A DNA stretch of 64,000 nt from an uncultured Lachnospiraceae bacterium (GTDB lineage Bacteria > Bacillota > Clostridia > Lachnospirales > Lachnospiraceae): positions 21,146-85,145 of the forward strand of contig CAKRYR010000011.1 in the NCBI GenBank assembly GCA_934432595.1, read 5' to 3'. The stretch's first letter is position 1. Every line of letters begins with the position of its first letter. A program made the position numbers and the translations under genes. The notes below the pieces were generated by a model that had not been told where the DNA came from, made no database searches, and was given only the letters and a program-made list of their open reading frames with translations. This document shows positions 25,731 through 34,501 of this stretch, one piece after another.

Positions 25731-28352
25731 TTATTTATTGTTTAATGCTGCTTGAGCTGCTGCAAGTCTTGCAATAGGTACACGGAATGGTGAACATGAT
25801 ACATAGTTTAATCCTACTTTGTGGCAGAATTCAACTGATGATGGATCTCCACCGTGCTCTCCACAGATACCTAACTTAATGTTTGGTCTTGTAGCACGAC
25901 CTTTTTCAGCTGCCATCTTAACTAATTGTCCAACACCATTTTGGTCTAATCTTGCAAATGGATCTGACTCATAGATTTTAGCTTTGTAGTAAGAATCTAA
26001 GAACTTACCAGCGTCATCACGAGAGAAACCAAATGTCATTTGAGTTAAGTCGTTAGTACCAAATGAGAAGAACTCAGCTTCTTCAGCTATTTCGTTTGCA
26101 GTTAATGCTGCACGAGGGATTTCAATCATAGTACCAATATGATATTCGATGTCTGATCCTTTTTCCTTCTTAACTTGCTCTGCTACTTCTACAACTACAT
26201 CTTTAACAAATTTTAATTCTTTCTTTTCTCCAACAAGTGGAATCATAATTTCAGGAACGATATCGTATCCTTTTTCATTCTTAACTTCGATAGCTGCTTC
26301 CATAACTGCTCTAGTTTGCATCTTAGCAATCTCTGGATAAGTTACAGCAAGACGGCATCCTCTGTGTCCCATCATTGGGTTGAATTCATGTAAAGCGTCA
26401 CATTTAGTTTTAACTTCTTCTACAGTAAGACCCATATCTTTAGCTAATGCAGCGATATCTTCGTCTTCAGTTGGAACGAACTCATGTAGAGGTGGATCTA
26501 AGTAACGAACTGTCATTGGTCTACCTTCTAGAGTTTCATACATAGCCTTGAAGTCAGCCTTTTGGAATTCACCGATTGCCTTAAGAGCTTCTTCTCTTTG
26601 CTCAACTGTATCTGAAAGAATCATTCTTCTGAACTTAGGAATTCTGTTCTCACCGAAGAACATATGCTCTGTACGGCAAAGACCGATTCCTTCTGCTCCT
26701 AATTTAACAGCGTTAGCTGTATCCTCTGGAGTATCAGCGTTAGTTCTAACCATTAATGTTCTATATTCATCAGCCCAAGCCATGATTCTACCGAAGTTTC
26801 CACCGATAGAAGCTTCAACTGTCTTAATATCTCCGTTGTAAATCTTACCAGTTGTACCATCAAGTGAGATATAATCTCCTTCATGATAAGTATGTCCACC
26901 AAGTTCAAAGTACTTAGCCTCTTCATCAATCTTGATATCTCCACAACCAGATACACAGCAAGTACCCATACCACGAGCAACAACTGCTGCGTGAGATGTC
27001 ATACCACCACGAACTGTTAAGATACCTTCAGCTGCGTGCATACCTTCGATATCTTCTGGTGAAGTCTCAAGACGTACAAGGATAACTCTTTCTCCTCTTT
27101 CTCCAGCTACCTTAGCGTCATCAGCCGTAAAGTAAACCTTACCTGCTGCTGCACCTGGTGATGCTGGAAGAGCTGATCCGATAACTTCTCCTGCTTTTAA
27201 TGCATCTACATCAAATGTTGGGTGAAGTAATTGATCTAATGACTTAGCTTCAATTCTAAGTACAGCTTCCTCTGGAGTGATCATTCCTTCGTCAACTAAA
27301 TCGCAAGCGATTTGAAGAGCTGCTGGAGCAGTTCTCTTACCATTACGAGTTTGTAAGAAATATAATTTACCTTCTTGGATAGTAAATTCCATATCTTGCA
27401 TATCTCTGTAGTGGTCCTCTAATTTATGAGCGATTTCCATGAATTGCTTGTAGCATTCTGGAAGATCTTCTTCAAGTTTTGAAATTGGTTGAGGAGTTCT
27501 AATACCAGCAACAACGTCTTCACCTTGTGCATTGATTAGGTACTCACCATAGATTCCTTTAGCACCTGTAGATGGGTTACGAGTAAATGCAACACCAGTA
27601 CCTGATGTCTCACCCATGTTACCAAATACCATTGCTTGAACGTTAACAGCTGTACCCCAGTCACCTGGAATATCATTCATTCTTCTGTAAACGATAGCTC
27701 TTGGGTTATCCCATGAACGGAATACTGCTTTAACAGCTTCCATTAATTGAACCTTAGGATCTTGTGGGAATTCTTCTCCCATTTTCTCTTTGTATATAGC
27801 CTTATATCTAGCTATAACTTCTTTTAAATCCTCAGCAGTTAAGTCTGTATCATATTTAGCACCTTTAGCTTCTTTGATTTCATCTAAGATTCCTTCAAAG
27901 AAAGATTTGCTCATTTCCATAACTACGTCTGAGAACATTTGTATAAATCTTCTATATGAATCGTATGCGAATCTTGGATTACCAGTCTTCTTAGCAAATC
28001 CTTCAACTGCTACGTCATTCAAACCTAAGTTAAGAATTGTATCCATCATACCAGGCATAGAAGCTCTAGCTCCTGAACGAACTGATACTAGTAATGGATC
28101 TTCATTATCCCCAAATTTCTTTCCTTGCATTTTTTCCAATTCAGCCAATGCATCGAAGATTTGTCCTTGAATTTCTTCAGTAATCTTCTTTCCGCTGTTA
28201 TAATAATCTGTACAAGCCTCTGTTGTAACAGTGAAACCTTGAGGGATTGGTAAACCTAAACATGTCATTTCAGCAAGGTTAGCACCTTTTCCACCAAGAA
28301 GGTTTCTCATATCAGCGTTACCTTCTTTAAACAAATATACCCATTTTGCCAT
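25731..28352 (-). CDS. ppdK: Pyruvate, phosphate dikinase
   Basis: An 873-residue enzyme interconverting pyruvate + ATP + Pi and PEP + AMP + PPi. The three expected domains are present. The N-terminal nucleotide-binding domain begins with LLGGKGANLAEM. The swivelling phosphohistidine domain has GGMTSHAAVVARGMG, whose His carries the phosphate. The C-terminal PEP/pyruvate barrel has the catalytic Cys in GICGEHGGDP. Full length for the family. AGGAGG stands 8 nt before the ATG. In anaerobic clostridia it serves PPi-linked glycolysis or gluconeogenesis. It is monocistronic with a leader of roughly 150 nt. Confidence 0.97.
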   Translation of the reverse strand: MAKWVYLFKEGNADMRNLLGGKGANLAEMTCLGLPIPQGFTVTTEACTDYYNSGKKITEEIQGQIFDALAELEKMQGKKFGDNEDPLLVSVRSGARASMPGMMDTILNLGLNDVAVEGFAKKTGNPRFAYDSYRRFIQMFSDVVMEMSKSFFEGILDEIKEAKGAKYDTDLTAEDLKEVIARYKAIYKEKMGEEFPQDPKVQLMEAVKAVFRSWDNPRAIVYRRMNDIPGDWGTAVNVQAMVFGNMGETSGTGVAFTRNPSTGAKGIYGEYLINAQGEDVVAGIRTPQPISKLEEDLPECYKQFMEIAHKLEDHYRDMQDMEFTIQEGKLYFLQTRNGKRTAPAALQIACDLVDEGMITPEEAVLRIEAKSLDQLLHPTFDVDALKAGEVIGSALPASPGAAAGKVYFTADDAKVAGERGERVILVRLETSPEDIEGMHAAEGILTVRGGMTSHAAVVARGMGTCCVSGCGDIKIDEEAKYFELGGHTYHEGDYISLDGTTGKIYNGDIKTVEASIGGNFGRIMAWADEYRTLMVRTNADTPEDTANAVKLGAEGIGLCRTEHMFFGENRIPKFRRMILSDTVEQREEALKAIGEFQKADFKAMYETLEGRPMTVRYLDPPLHEFVPTEDEDIAALAKDMGLTVEEVKTKCDALHEFNPMMGHRGCRLAVTYPEIAKMQTRAVMEAAIEVKNEKGYDIVPEIMIPLVGEKKELKFVKDVVVEVAEQVKKEKGSDIEYHIGTMIEIPRAALTANEIAEEAEFFSFGTNDLTQMTFGFSRDDAGKFLDSYYKAKIYESDPFARLDQNGVGQLVKMAAEKGRATRPNIKLGICGEHGGDPSSVEFCHKVGLNYVSCSPFRVPIARLAAAQAALNNK

Positions 28353-28744
28353 TTAAAGTTACCTCCTAAATTTATATAAATTTATTATTGATTAAAGTAC
28401 TAGTTGCAACTTCCATTAATCTAACAAACATACTTTAACCATATTTTACTAAGTCGTGTTAAAGATATCTAACTGCATTGGATATAAAATACAGTAAGAC
28501 TCGACTTTAGTCACCGTTTAACATTATAACACAGTCTTTTCCATATGTTAATATGTTTTTTGTAAAAATTTATGTCGAAATTGTAAATTTTTTTCCTAAT
28601 TTTCCAAGAAAAATGTAAAAATTACCCAAAAATACCACTTCAAACTGTTTTGAAGTGGTATTTAACAGTAACAGTTCAGTCATCGGCCGAACTGCTACAT
28701 TCAATATTCAATACTATATCTAATCCTATGGGTCTAATTAGATT
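28353..28744. other. ppdK promoter and leader region
   Basis: An extended -10 (TGTTATAAT, minus strand, near 28523) is the likely ppdK promoter. The leader can fold by pairing ACTAAAGTCG with CGACTTAGT (about 28446-28520). The other end holds the terminator of the NPCBM-like gene (28629-28663) and a second weak hairpin, AGTTC...GAACT. No gene was seen. Confidence 0.4.
28629..28663 (-). terminator. Terminator after the NPCBM-like protein gene
   Basis: AAATACCACTTCAAA pairs perfectly with TTTGAAGTGGTATTT around a 4-nt loop. On the minus strand the stem runs into TTTTTGGG. It is 80 nt past the stop. Confidence 0.75.
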
Positions 28745-30394
28745 TTATTTAGTAAATTTAAAATCTCCTAATACTATCGAGTACATTTTAACATTCTTAG
28801 AATTGATAGGTTCCCATGCAAATTTTATGCTCTTGTATCCCTTTATATTAATATCTACTTTCTGATTCTTAGTCTTTTCTGTCATAATATCTGATGTAAA
28901 TAACTTCTTTCCATCACCATATATAATGACTCTTCCTTCTCCTTCTTTATAGTACTTAACATCCTTGCTACTAACATAACCTATAGTACCAGTTAATTTG
29001 GTATATCCATTATTCTCAATAACTCTATTACCGCAACTTTCAAGATTACGATATCCTACAACCTCAAGAACATCTTCATATTTCTGTCCATTTGCATCTT
29101 TATAATCCTGAAGTTCTGTTATTACATAGCTCTTTCCTTCTTGGCTCTTTGGCTTCATCTTAGAAAGATATACACCAGTGCTTACTTTATTGCTATATTT
29201 ATTTATCAATTCAGTAGCCTTTGAATCATCCTTTACAACTTTAGAATAACTTTTCAAAATTGAAACTGCTGTTGTATACCTATCAGATTCAATATAGCTG
29301 TCTACTTCCTTATATATATCTTTCTTTAAAGATGTAAATAAAGTGGTTAATCTCTTATCCTCACCATACTCAGTAATAGCATTTTTAACAATCTTTATTG
29401 CACTAACATAATCATTTTTCTTAGTATACAAATCTACAGTATCTTCTATATCTGATATATTAAGGTCTAGCTTGGCACTTTTATAAACTTGTAACTGTTT
29501 TTGTGCAATCTTGTCATTTGCAATTAATTTAAGATAGTCGTACATTATTTTAATAGCACTATTATAATCCTCATCGTTTGCATGCTCTTCTGCCTTAGCA
29601 ATCTGCCCTTTTCTATACTCTGCAGATATTTTCTTCAATCTATTCTGAGCCTCTTTATACTTAGCATCTTTTTGTATTACCTTACCAAAATAAATGATGC
29701 TTTTCTTAAGTTCTCCAGCGTCATAAGCCTCTTTTCCCTTTTCAAAATTCTCTTGTGAACTAACAATTACAGTAAATAGATCTCTCATGTTTCTTATCTC
29801 TTCTCTTGCACCTGACTTTATCTTACTCAATGAATCAAGTTCAGACTCAGCTTTTTCTAAGTCTATTGTACCCTTATAATATCTTGAATATATCTCCTCT
29901 ACTTTTGCTGCAACCATTGTATCTGCCTCTGACTTTTGAGAATCCATAAATTCACTATAAATATTCTTTGCTAAAGTATACTGATTATCATGCAAAGAAG
30001 CATCAAACTTATCTAATAATGCCCTCTGTTGTATAAAGAAATAACAACCTGCAGAACACACGATTAAAACCAATATTGAGATTATAACTAGTTTTAATCT
30101 TTTCCTCTTACGGTAAGAATTTATTTGTTCATTTAATTCTTCATCTGACTCTATTATCTCAAAGTCCTCATCCAAATCCTCATCATTATCTAAATCTTCA
30201 TCTACCTCTAAATAATCATGTACATCTGACTGACTATCATCACTACTCTCAAATATTATATCTTCTTTTTCTTTATTCTCTGCAGAACTATCCTCAACTC
30301 TTACTTTTTCAACACCTTCATCTTCTACTTTTGTCTCATTACCTTCATCAATTTCAAAGTCAAAATCTGCATCTTTACTTTTATTTTCTTCCAT
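28745..30394 (-). CDS. Membrane protein with helical repeats and NPCBM-like C-terminus
   Basis: A 549-residue protein. A very acidic N-terminal region (1-95) precedes a KRKRLK-type stop sequence and one TM helix (about 101-120). A long helical section with TPR-like units follows (about 125-400), then a C-terminal beta domain of about 140 residues. That domain (GVYLSKMKPKS...GYRNLESCGNRVI...IKFAWEP) fits the NPCBM-like carbohydrate-binding module pattern. The topology puts the module outside. Its start lies 29 nt after the aminotransferase stop, with GAGAGG before the ATG, so the two genes are probably co-transcribed, though their functions do not obviously connect. Confidence 0.65.
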   Translation of the reverse strand: MEENKSKDADFDFEIDEGNETKVEDEGVEKVRVEDSSAENKEKEDIIFESSDDSQSDVHDYLEVDEDLDNDEDLDEDFEIIESDEELNEQINSYRKRKRLKLVIISILVLIVCSAGCYFFIQQRALLDKFDASLHDNQYTLAKNIYSEFMDSQKSEADTMVAAKVEEIYSRYYKGTIDLEKAESELDSLSKIKSGAREEIRNMRDLFTVIVSSQENFEKGKEAYDAGELKKSIIYFGKVIQKDAKYKEAQNRLKKISAEYRKGQIAKAEEHANDEDYNSAIKIMYDYLKLIANDKIAQKQLQVYKSAKLDLNISDIEDTVDLYTKKNDYVSAIKIVKNAITEYGEDKRLTTLFTSLKKDIYKEVDSYIESDRYTTAVSILKSYSKVVKDDSKATELINKYSNKVSTGVYLSKMKPKSQEGKSYVITELQDYKDANGQKYEDVLEVVGYRNLESCGNRVIENNGYTKLTGTIGYVSSKDVKYYKEGEGRVIIYGDGKKLFTSDIMTEKTKNQKVDINIKGYKSIKFAWEPINSKNVKMYSIVLGDFKFTK

Positions 30395-30423
30395 AATTAC
30401 CTCTCCGAGATTATTATCTTAAT

Positions 30424-31713
30424 CTATTGACTAATTAATTTATCGACACTTACTAGCTTAACACAAAGTATAAATATCTTTGTAGCTTCTATTAACTCTT
30501 CTAAGTTAGGAAATGTTGGAGCAATTCTAATATTGCTATTATGAGGGTCCTTACCGTATGGGTATGTTGCTCCTGCAGGTGTCATCTTAACTCCTGCTTC
30601 TTGACACATCTTTACTACTTGCTTGGCACATCCTTCAAGTGTTTCAAAAGATATAAAATATCCTCCCTTAGGTTTAGTCCATTCACCTACTCCTAAGTCT
30701 CCTAATTCTTGTTCAAGCATATCCAATACAACCTCAAATTTTGGTCTTAAAATATTTGCATGTTTTCTCATATGCTGAACCATACCAGCAAAATCTTTAA
30801 AAAATCTACTATGTCTTAATTGATTTACTTTATCATAACCTATTGTCTGTACAGCCATCTGCTTTCTAATAAAATCAAGATTTCCCTTAGATGCTGATAT
30901 TGCAGCAACACCTGAACCTGGAAATGTTACCTTTGAAGTTGAACAGAACTTGAATACTAAATCTGGATTGCCAACTTTCTCGCATTCATGTAATATTTCT
31001 ATTAAATAATCTTGGTCATCATCATATAAATGATGGATTCCATATGCATTATCCCAATATATTCTAAAATCCTTTGCCTTAGGTTTTAGTCTTGCAAATC
31101 TTCGTACTGTATCATCAGAATATGTAATTCCTTGTGGATTAGAGTACTTTGGAACACACCATATTCCCTTTATCATATCATCTTCACTTACAAGACGTTC
31201 TACCATATCCATATCTGGTCCTTCTGGTGTCATAGGAACTGTTATCATCTCTATATTAAAAAATTCACAAATTGCAAAATGTCTATCATATCCTGGAGCA
31301 GGACATAAGAATTTAACATTACCATCTAGCTTCATCCATGGAGTACTTCCCATTACACCATGAGTCATAGACCTAGCAACAGTATCATACATAACATTTA
31401 AACTTGAGTTACCATATATAATAATATTCTCAATTGGGCATTCTATCATAGCACTAAGTAATCTCTTAGCTTCATTAATGCCTTCTAATACTCCATAGTT
31501 ACGGCAGTCTACACCTTGCTCACAAGTAAGTTCTGTTCCAACTAATGTTTCTATCATTGGCATAGATAAATCTAACTGTGCAGTACAAGGCTTACCTCTA
31601 GACATATCTAAATTAAGTCCTTTAGCCTGTGCCTCTTTGTATTCTTTCTCTAATTTACCTTTTAAATCTAACAATTCTTCTCTCGTTAATTCGCTATATT
31701 TCTTCAAATCCAT
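30424..31713 (-). CDS. PLP-dependent aminotransferase, class I
   Basis: A 429-residue fold-type I aminotransferase. It shows SRGKPCTAQLDLS near the start, a substrate/PLP region YGNSSLNVMYD, the YSNPQG motif, NAYGIHHLY and the PLP lysine in FCSTSKVTFPG. This architecture is the subgroup annotated as aspartate/alanine-glyoxylate type (PF12897-like), distinct from classical AspC. It most likely transfers amino groups between aspartate or alanine and 2-oxoacids. The substrate cannot be fixed from sequence. It is followed closely by the NPCBM-like membrane protein gene. Confidence 0.82.
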   Translation of the reverse strand: MDLKKYSELTREELLDLKGKLEKEYKEAQAKGLNLDMSRGKPCTAQLDLSMPMIETLVGTELTCEQGVDCRNYGVLEGINEAKRLLSAMIECPIENIIIYGNSSLNVMYDTVARSMTHGVMGSTPWMKLDGNVKFLCPAPGYDRHFAICEFFNIEMITVPMTPEGPDMDMVERLVSEDDMIKGIWCVPKYSNPQGITYSDDTVRRFARLKPKAKDFRIYWDNAYGIHHLYDDDQDYLIEILHECEKVGNPDLVFKFCSTSKVTFPGSGVAAISASKGNLDFIRKQMAVQTIGYDKVNQLRHSRFFKDFAGMVQHMRKHANILRPKFEVVLDMLEQELGDLGVGEWTKPKGGYFISFETLEGCAKQVVKMCQEAGVKMTPAGATYPYGKDPHNSNIRIAPTFPNLEELIEATKIFILCVKLVSVDKLISQ

Positions 31714-31782
31714 CCCCCATTCCTTTCAATAATTTCAATTCATCTATTATAATAGTAGACCATTATTTTTATAAAATGTCAA

Positions 31783-31820
31783 TAAAATAAGGAAATTTTT
31801 AACAAAATTTCCTTATTTTA
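31783..31820 (-). terminator. Inverted repeat after the 98-residue protein gene
   Basis: TAAAATAAGGAAATTTT and AAAATTTCCTTATTTTA pair perfectly over 17 bp with a 4-nt loop. On the minus strand it ends in TTTTATT, about 190 nt past the small gene and upstream of the aminotransferase. Confidence 0.6.
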
Positions 31821-31856
31821 TGTATTTATAGTTCAATAATAGCATTCATTTTTTAG

Positions 31857-31986
31857 AACAAAGAGTCGCTTGCGACTCTTTTGTGTGCGAGTGGGAACGT
31901 AGTTCAAATTCCCCTTCCGCGAGCTGTGCATCCCCAGGTCGTGTTTTATTTCATAGGAAATGCAATGCAATTTCCTATGAAATAAA
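31857..31986 (+). repeat. 129-bp structured intergenic element, copy 1
   Basis: Starts AACAAAGAGTCGCTTGCGAC and ends TTTCCTATGAAATAAA. It contains three hairpins: GAGTCGC/GCGACTC, CGTAG/CTGTG and TTTCATAGGAAA/TTTCCTATGAAA. A second copy in the same orientation is at 37995-38122 with about 85% identity by eye. It may be a MITE-like element or a structured RNA. Confidence 0.75.
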
Positions 31987-32009
31987 TAACTAAACTGTAG
32001 CTTTAATAA

Positions 32010-32306
32010 TTAATATCCTTTTATCAAACTAAAACTATCCCAATATTCTTTTTCTTTACCTCTTCTATAATAATTATTATACTTTAATGCTATATCCCAA
32101 AAAATATTCTCATCCTTTACTATTACAAGTATTTCATCTTCACGTCTCTTACGAATATTTTTTCCATCGATATTACTGTCTACCCATTTTCTTGTTTTTT
32201 TCTCCCAATCCAATATAATCTCTTCAGTTAGAACCTCATACTCTGTCATTAAGAATTTCACTTCTTCTAAATAGTCTTCAAGGTCCCAATACTCAACATT
32301 AGACAT
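32010..32306 (-). CDS. Small hypothetical protein following nadE
   Basis: A 98-residue charged, soluble protein with no recognised motif (starts MSNVEYWDLEDYLEEVKF, ends DSFSLIKGY). Its GAGGAGGTAT ribosome binding site lies inside the last codons of nadE and its ATG follows the nadE stop after 2 nt, so translation is likely coupled. Trp/Tyr-rich segments alternate with predicted helices. No function is proposed. Confidence 0.65.
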   Translation of the reverse strand: MSNVEYWDLEDYLEEVKFLMTEYEVLTEEIILDWEKKTRKWVDSNIDGKNIRKRREDEILVIVKDENIFWDIALKYNNYYRRGKEKEYWDSFSLIKGY

Positions 32307-32308
32307 AG

Positions 32309-34267
32309 CTATACCTCCTCTTTTTCAAGTTCCTGCCCAATCTCCTCTAATTGTTTTAACCATATAGTAGAACATGCATCACTTGGCATTCTAAGCTCTC
32401 CTCTAGGAGATAGAGTTATACTACCAACCTTTGGTCCATCAGGAATACATGAACGTTTAAATTGCTGTGCAAAAAATCTTCTATAAAAAGTATTTAACCA
32501 TTTAAATATAACTTTATCACTATATTCGTCAGCAAATGCTATCTTAGCAAGCCTATATACCTTTCTTGGTTCAAAACCATATCTTAATATGTTATATAAG
32601 AAAAAGTCATGTAGTTCGTATGTACCTACAATATCCTCTGTTTTCTGTGCAATTTTACCATCAGAAGGTGGTAAAAGCTCTGGACTTACTGGCGTATCTA
32701 GTATATCTAATAGAACTTTCGACAAAGTTGAATTTTTCGTATTTTCTGCATAATAAGCAACTAGATACCTAACCAACGTCTTAGGAACTGAGCAATTCAC
32801 CCCATACATAGACATATGGTCGCCATTATATGTTGCCCAACCAAGTGCCAACTCAGACATATCTCCTGTTCCAATAACCATTCCACCACATTTATTGGCT
32901 ATATCCATTAATATCTGTGTTCTCTCGCGTGCTTGTCCATTTTCATATGTTATATCATGATTATTAATATCTTGCTCTATATCTTGAAAATGAACTTTTA
33001 CAGCATTTTGTATATTAATCTCTTTTATAGTTGCACCTAATTCTCTTGATAATTCTATTGCATTATTATAAGTTCTATCTGTTGTTCCAAAACAAGGCAT
33101 AGTTATTGCCCTAATATTTTCATGTGGAATCTGTAATCTATCAAATGCTCTTACAGCGACTAATAAAGCTAATGTAGAATCTAATCCACCAGATATACCT
33201 ATAACTACGTTTTGGCAATTAGTATGCTCTAGGCGTTTTACTAATCCCATCATCTGTATATCAAGAATTTCCTTACATCTCTCATCTCTAAATTGTTTAT
33301 TAGCAGGTACAAATGGTGCCTTATCTATATAACGAGTTAACTTAACAAGCTCTTCTCTCTGTCCAATTTTAACAATTTTATAATCTTTATCTATGGTATT
33401 TTCAAAACTGCTATTACGCCTTCTATCATTAATCAATCTCTTACAATCTATTTCTGAAATAATTAATTCATTTTCAAATAATTCTGCCTCAGCCAAAATC
33501 GTTCCATTCTCAGATATAATATTGTGCCCACTATATACAACATCTGTTGTAGATTCACCATTTCCTGCTGATGCATATATATATCCTGCAATTAAACGAG
33601 CTGACTGTCCCTTAACTAGTTCTCGTCTGTAGTTCTTCTTCCCAACCATTTCATCGCTAGCTGATAAATTTAATATAATATTAGCTCCAGCAAGGGCATG
33701 ATTATTACTTGGTGGATTAACTGCCCACAAATCCTCACATATTTCTATCGCAAAAGAGAATTCTTTCATATGGGTATCTTGGAAGATTTGTTTTGTTTTA
33801 CATGAAAATGTTCCCAAATCAGACAATTCATTAAAACAAATATCTGCTGAATCAACATCTACGCTCTCTCCTGATTCAAAATATCTCTTCTCATAAAATT
33901 CAGCATAATTAGCGATATATGTTTTTGGTACAATTCCCTTAATTACACCCTTTTCAATAACAACTGCAACATTATATAATTTATTTTTTATCATATATGG
34001 CATTCCTACCACACATGTAATTTTCAAACAAACCGTTGATTTTACAATTCTTTTTAATTCTTTAATTGCACTTGATAATAATAATTCTTGATGAAATAAA
34101 TCCCCACATGTATACCCAGTTATACAAAGTTCAGGAAAAGTAACTAAATTAACATTTTCCTCCTCACTTTTTTTTATTAACTCTATTATCCTATCAGCAT
34201 TATACTCACAATCAGCAACTCTTATTCTAGGTGTTGCTGATGCAACTTTAACAAATCCATCTTTCAT
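32309..34267 (-). CDS. nadE: Glutamine-dependent NAD+ synthetase
   Basis: A 652-residue two-domain enzyme that makes NAD+ from deamido-NAD+, ATP and glutamine. The N-terminal nitrilase-type glutaminase has its Glu (FPELCITGYTCGD), Lys (VPKTYIANYAEFYE) and Cys (FAIEICEDLW). The C-terminal ATP-pyrophosphatase domain has the P-loop ISGGLDSTLAL and GTGDMSELALGW. Length is typical of the glutamine-dependent form. The start at 34267 (MKDGFVKVA) is chosen because GGAG lies 9 nt upstream and overlaps the earlier ATG at 34282. Confidence 0.95.
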   Translation of the reverse strand: MKDGFVKVASATPRIRVADCEYNADRIIELIKKSEEENVNLVTFPELCITGYTCGDLFHQELLLSSAIKELKRIVKSTVCLKITCVVGMPYMIKNKLYNVAVVIEKGVIKGIVPKTYIANYAEFYEKRYFESGESVDVDSADICFNELSDLGTFSCKTKQIFQDTHMKEFSFAIEICEDLWAVNPPSNNHALAGANIILNLSASDEMVGKKNYRRELVKGQSARLIAGYIYASAGNGESTTDVVYSGHNIISENGTILAEAELFENELIISEIDCKRLINDRRRNSSFENTIDKDYKIVKIGQREELVKLTRYIDKAPFVPANKQFRDERCKEILDIQMMGLVKRLEHTNCQNVVIGISGGLDSTLALLVAVRAFDRLQIPHENIRAITMPCFGTTDRTYNNAIELSRELGATIKEINIQNAVKVHFQDIEQDINNHDITYENGQARERTQILMDIANKCGGMVIGTGDMSELALGWATYNGDHMSMYGVNCSVPKTLVRYLVAYYAENTKNSTLSKVLLDILDTPVSPELLPPSDGKIAQKTEDIVGTYELHDFFLYNILRYGFEPRKVYRLAKIAFADEYSDKVIFKWLNTFYRRFFAQQFKRSCIPDGPKVGSITLSPRGELRMPSDACSTIWLKQLEEIGQELEKEEV

Positions 34268-34367
34268 ATATCTGTTCTCCATTCTCTAACTTAACCATTC
34301 TTACACTCCATTAAATACAATTATATATTTATTATTGCCCACGTCAATATATTTATTAATAAAGCAA

Positions 34368-34387
34368 GGCACCCCCTAAGGAGTGCC
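34368..34387 (-). terminator. Terminator after the LPKTG adhesin gene
   Basis: On the minus strand GGCACTCC pairs with GGGGTGCC (one wobble) around TTAG, followed by TTGCTTTATT. It is about 115 nt past the adhesin stop. Confidence 0.7.
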
Positions 34388-34501
34388 CTCACCTTATAAC
34401 GCTACTTTCAATAATGTAGCTTTACTGAAATTGTCTGTAAGTAGAAACTCTAACTCATATCGTCCACTGCATATTCCTAAGACACAATAATCATCTACTG
34501 A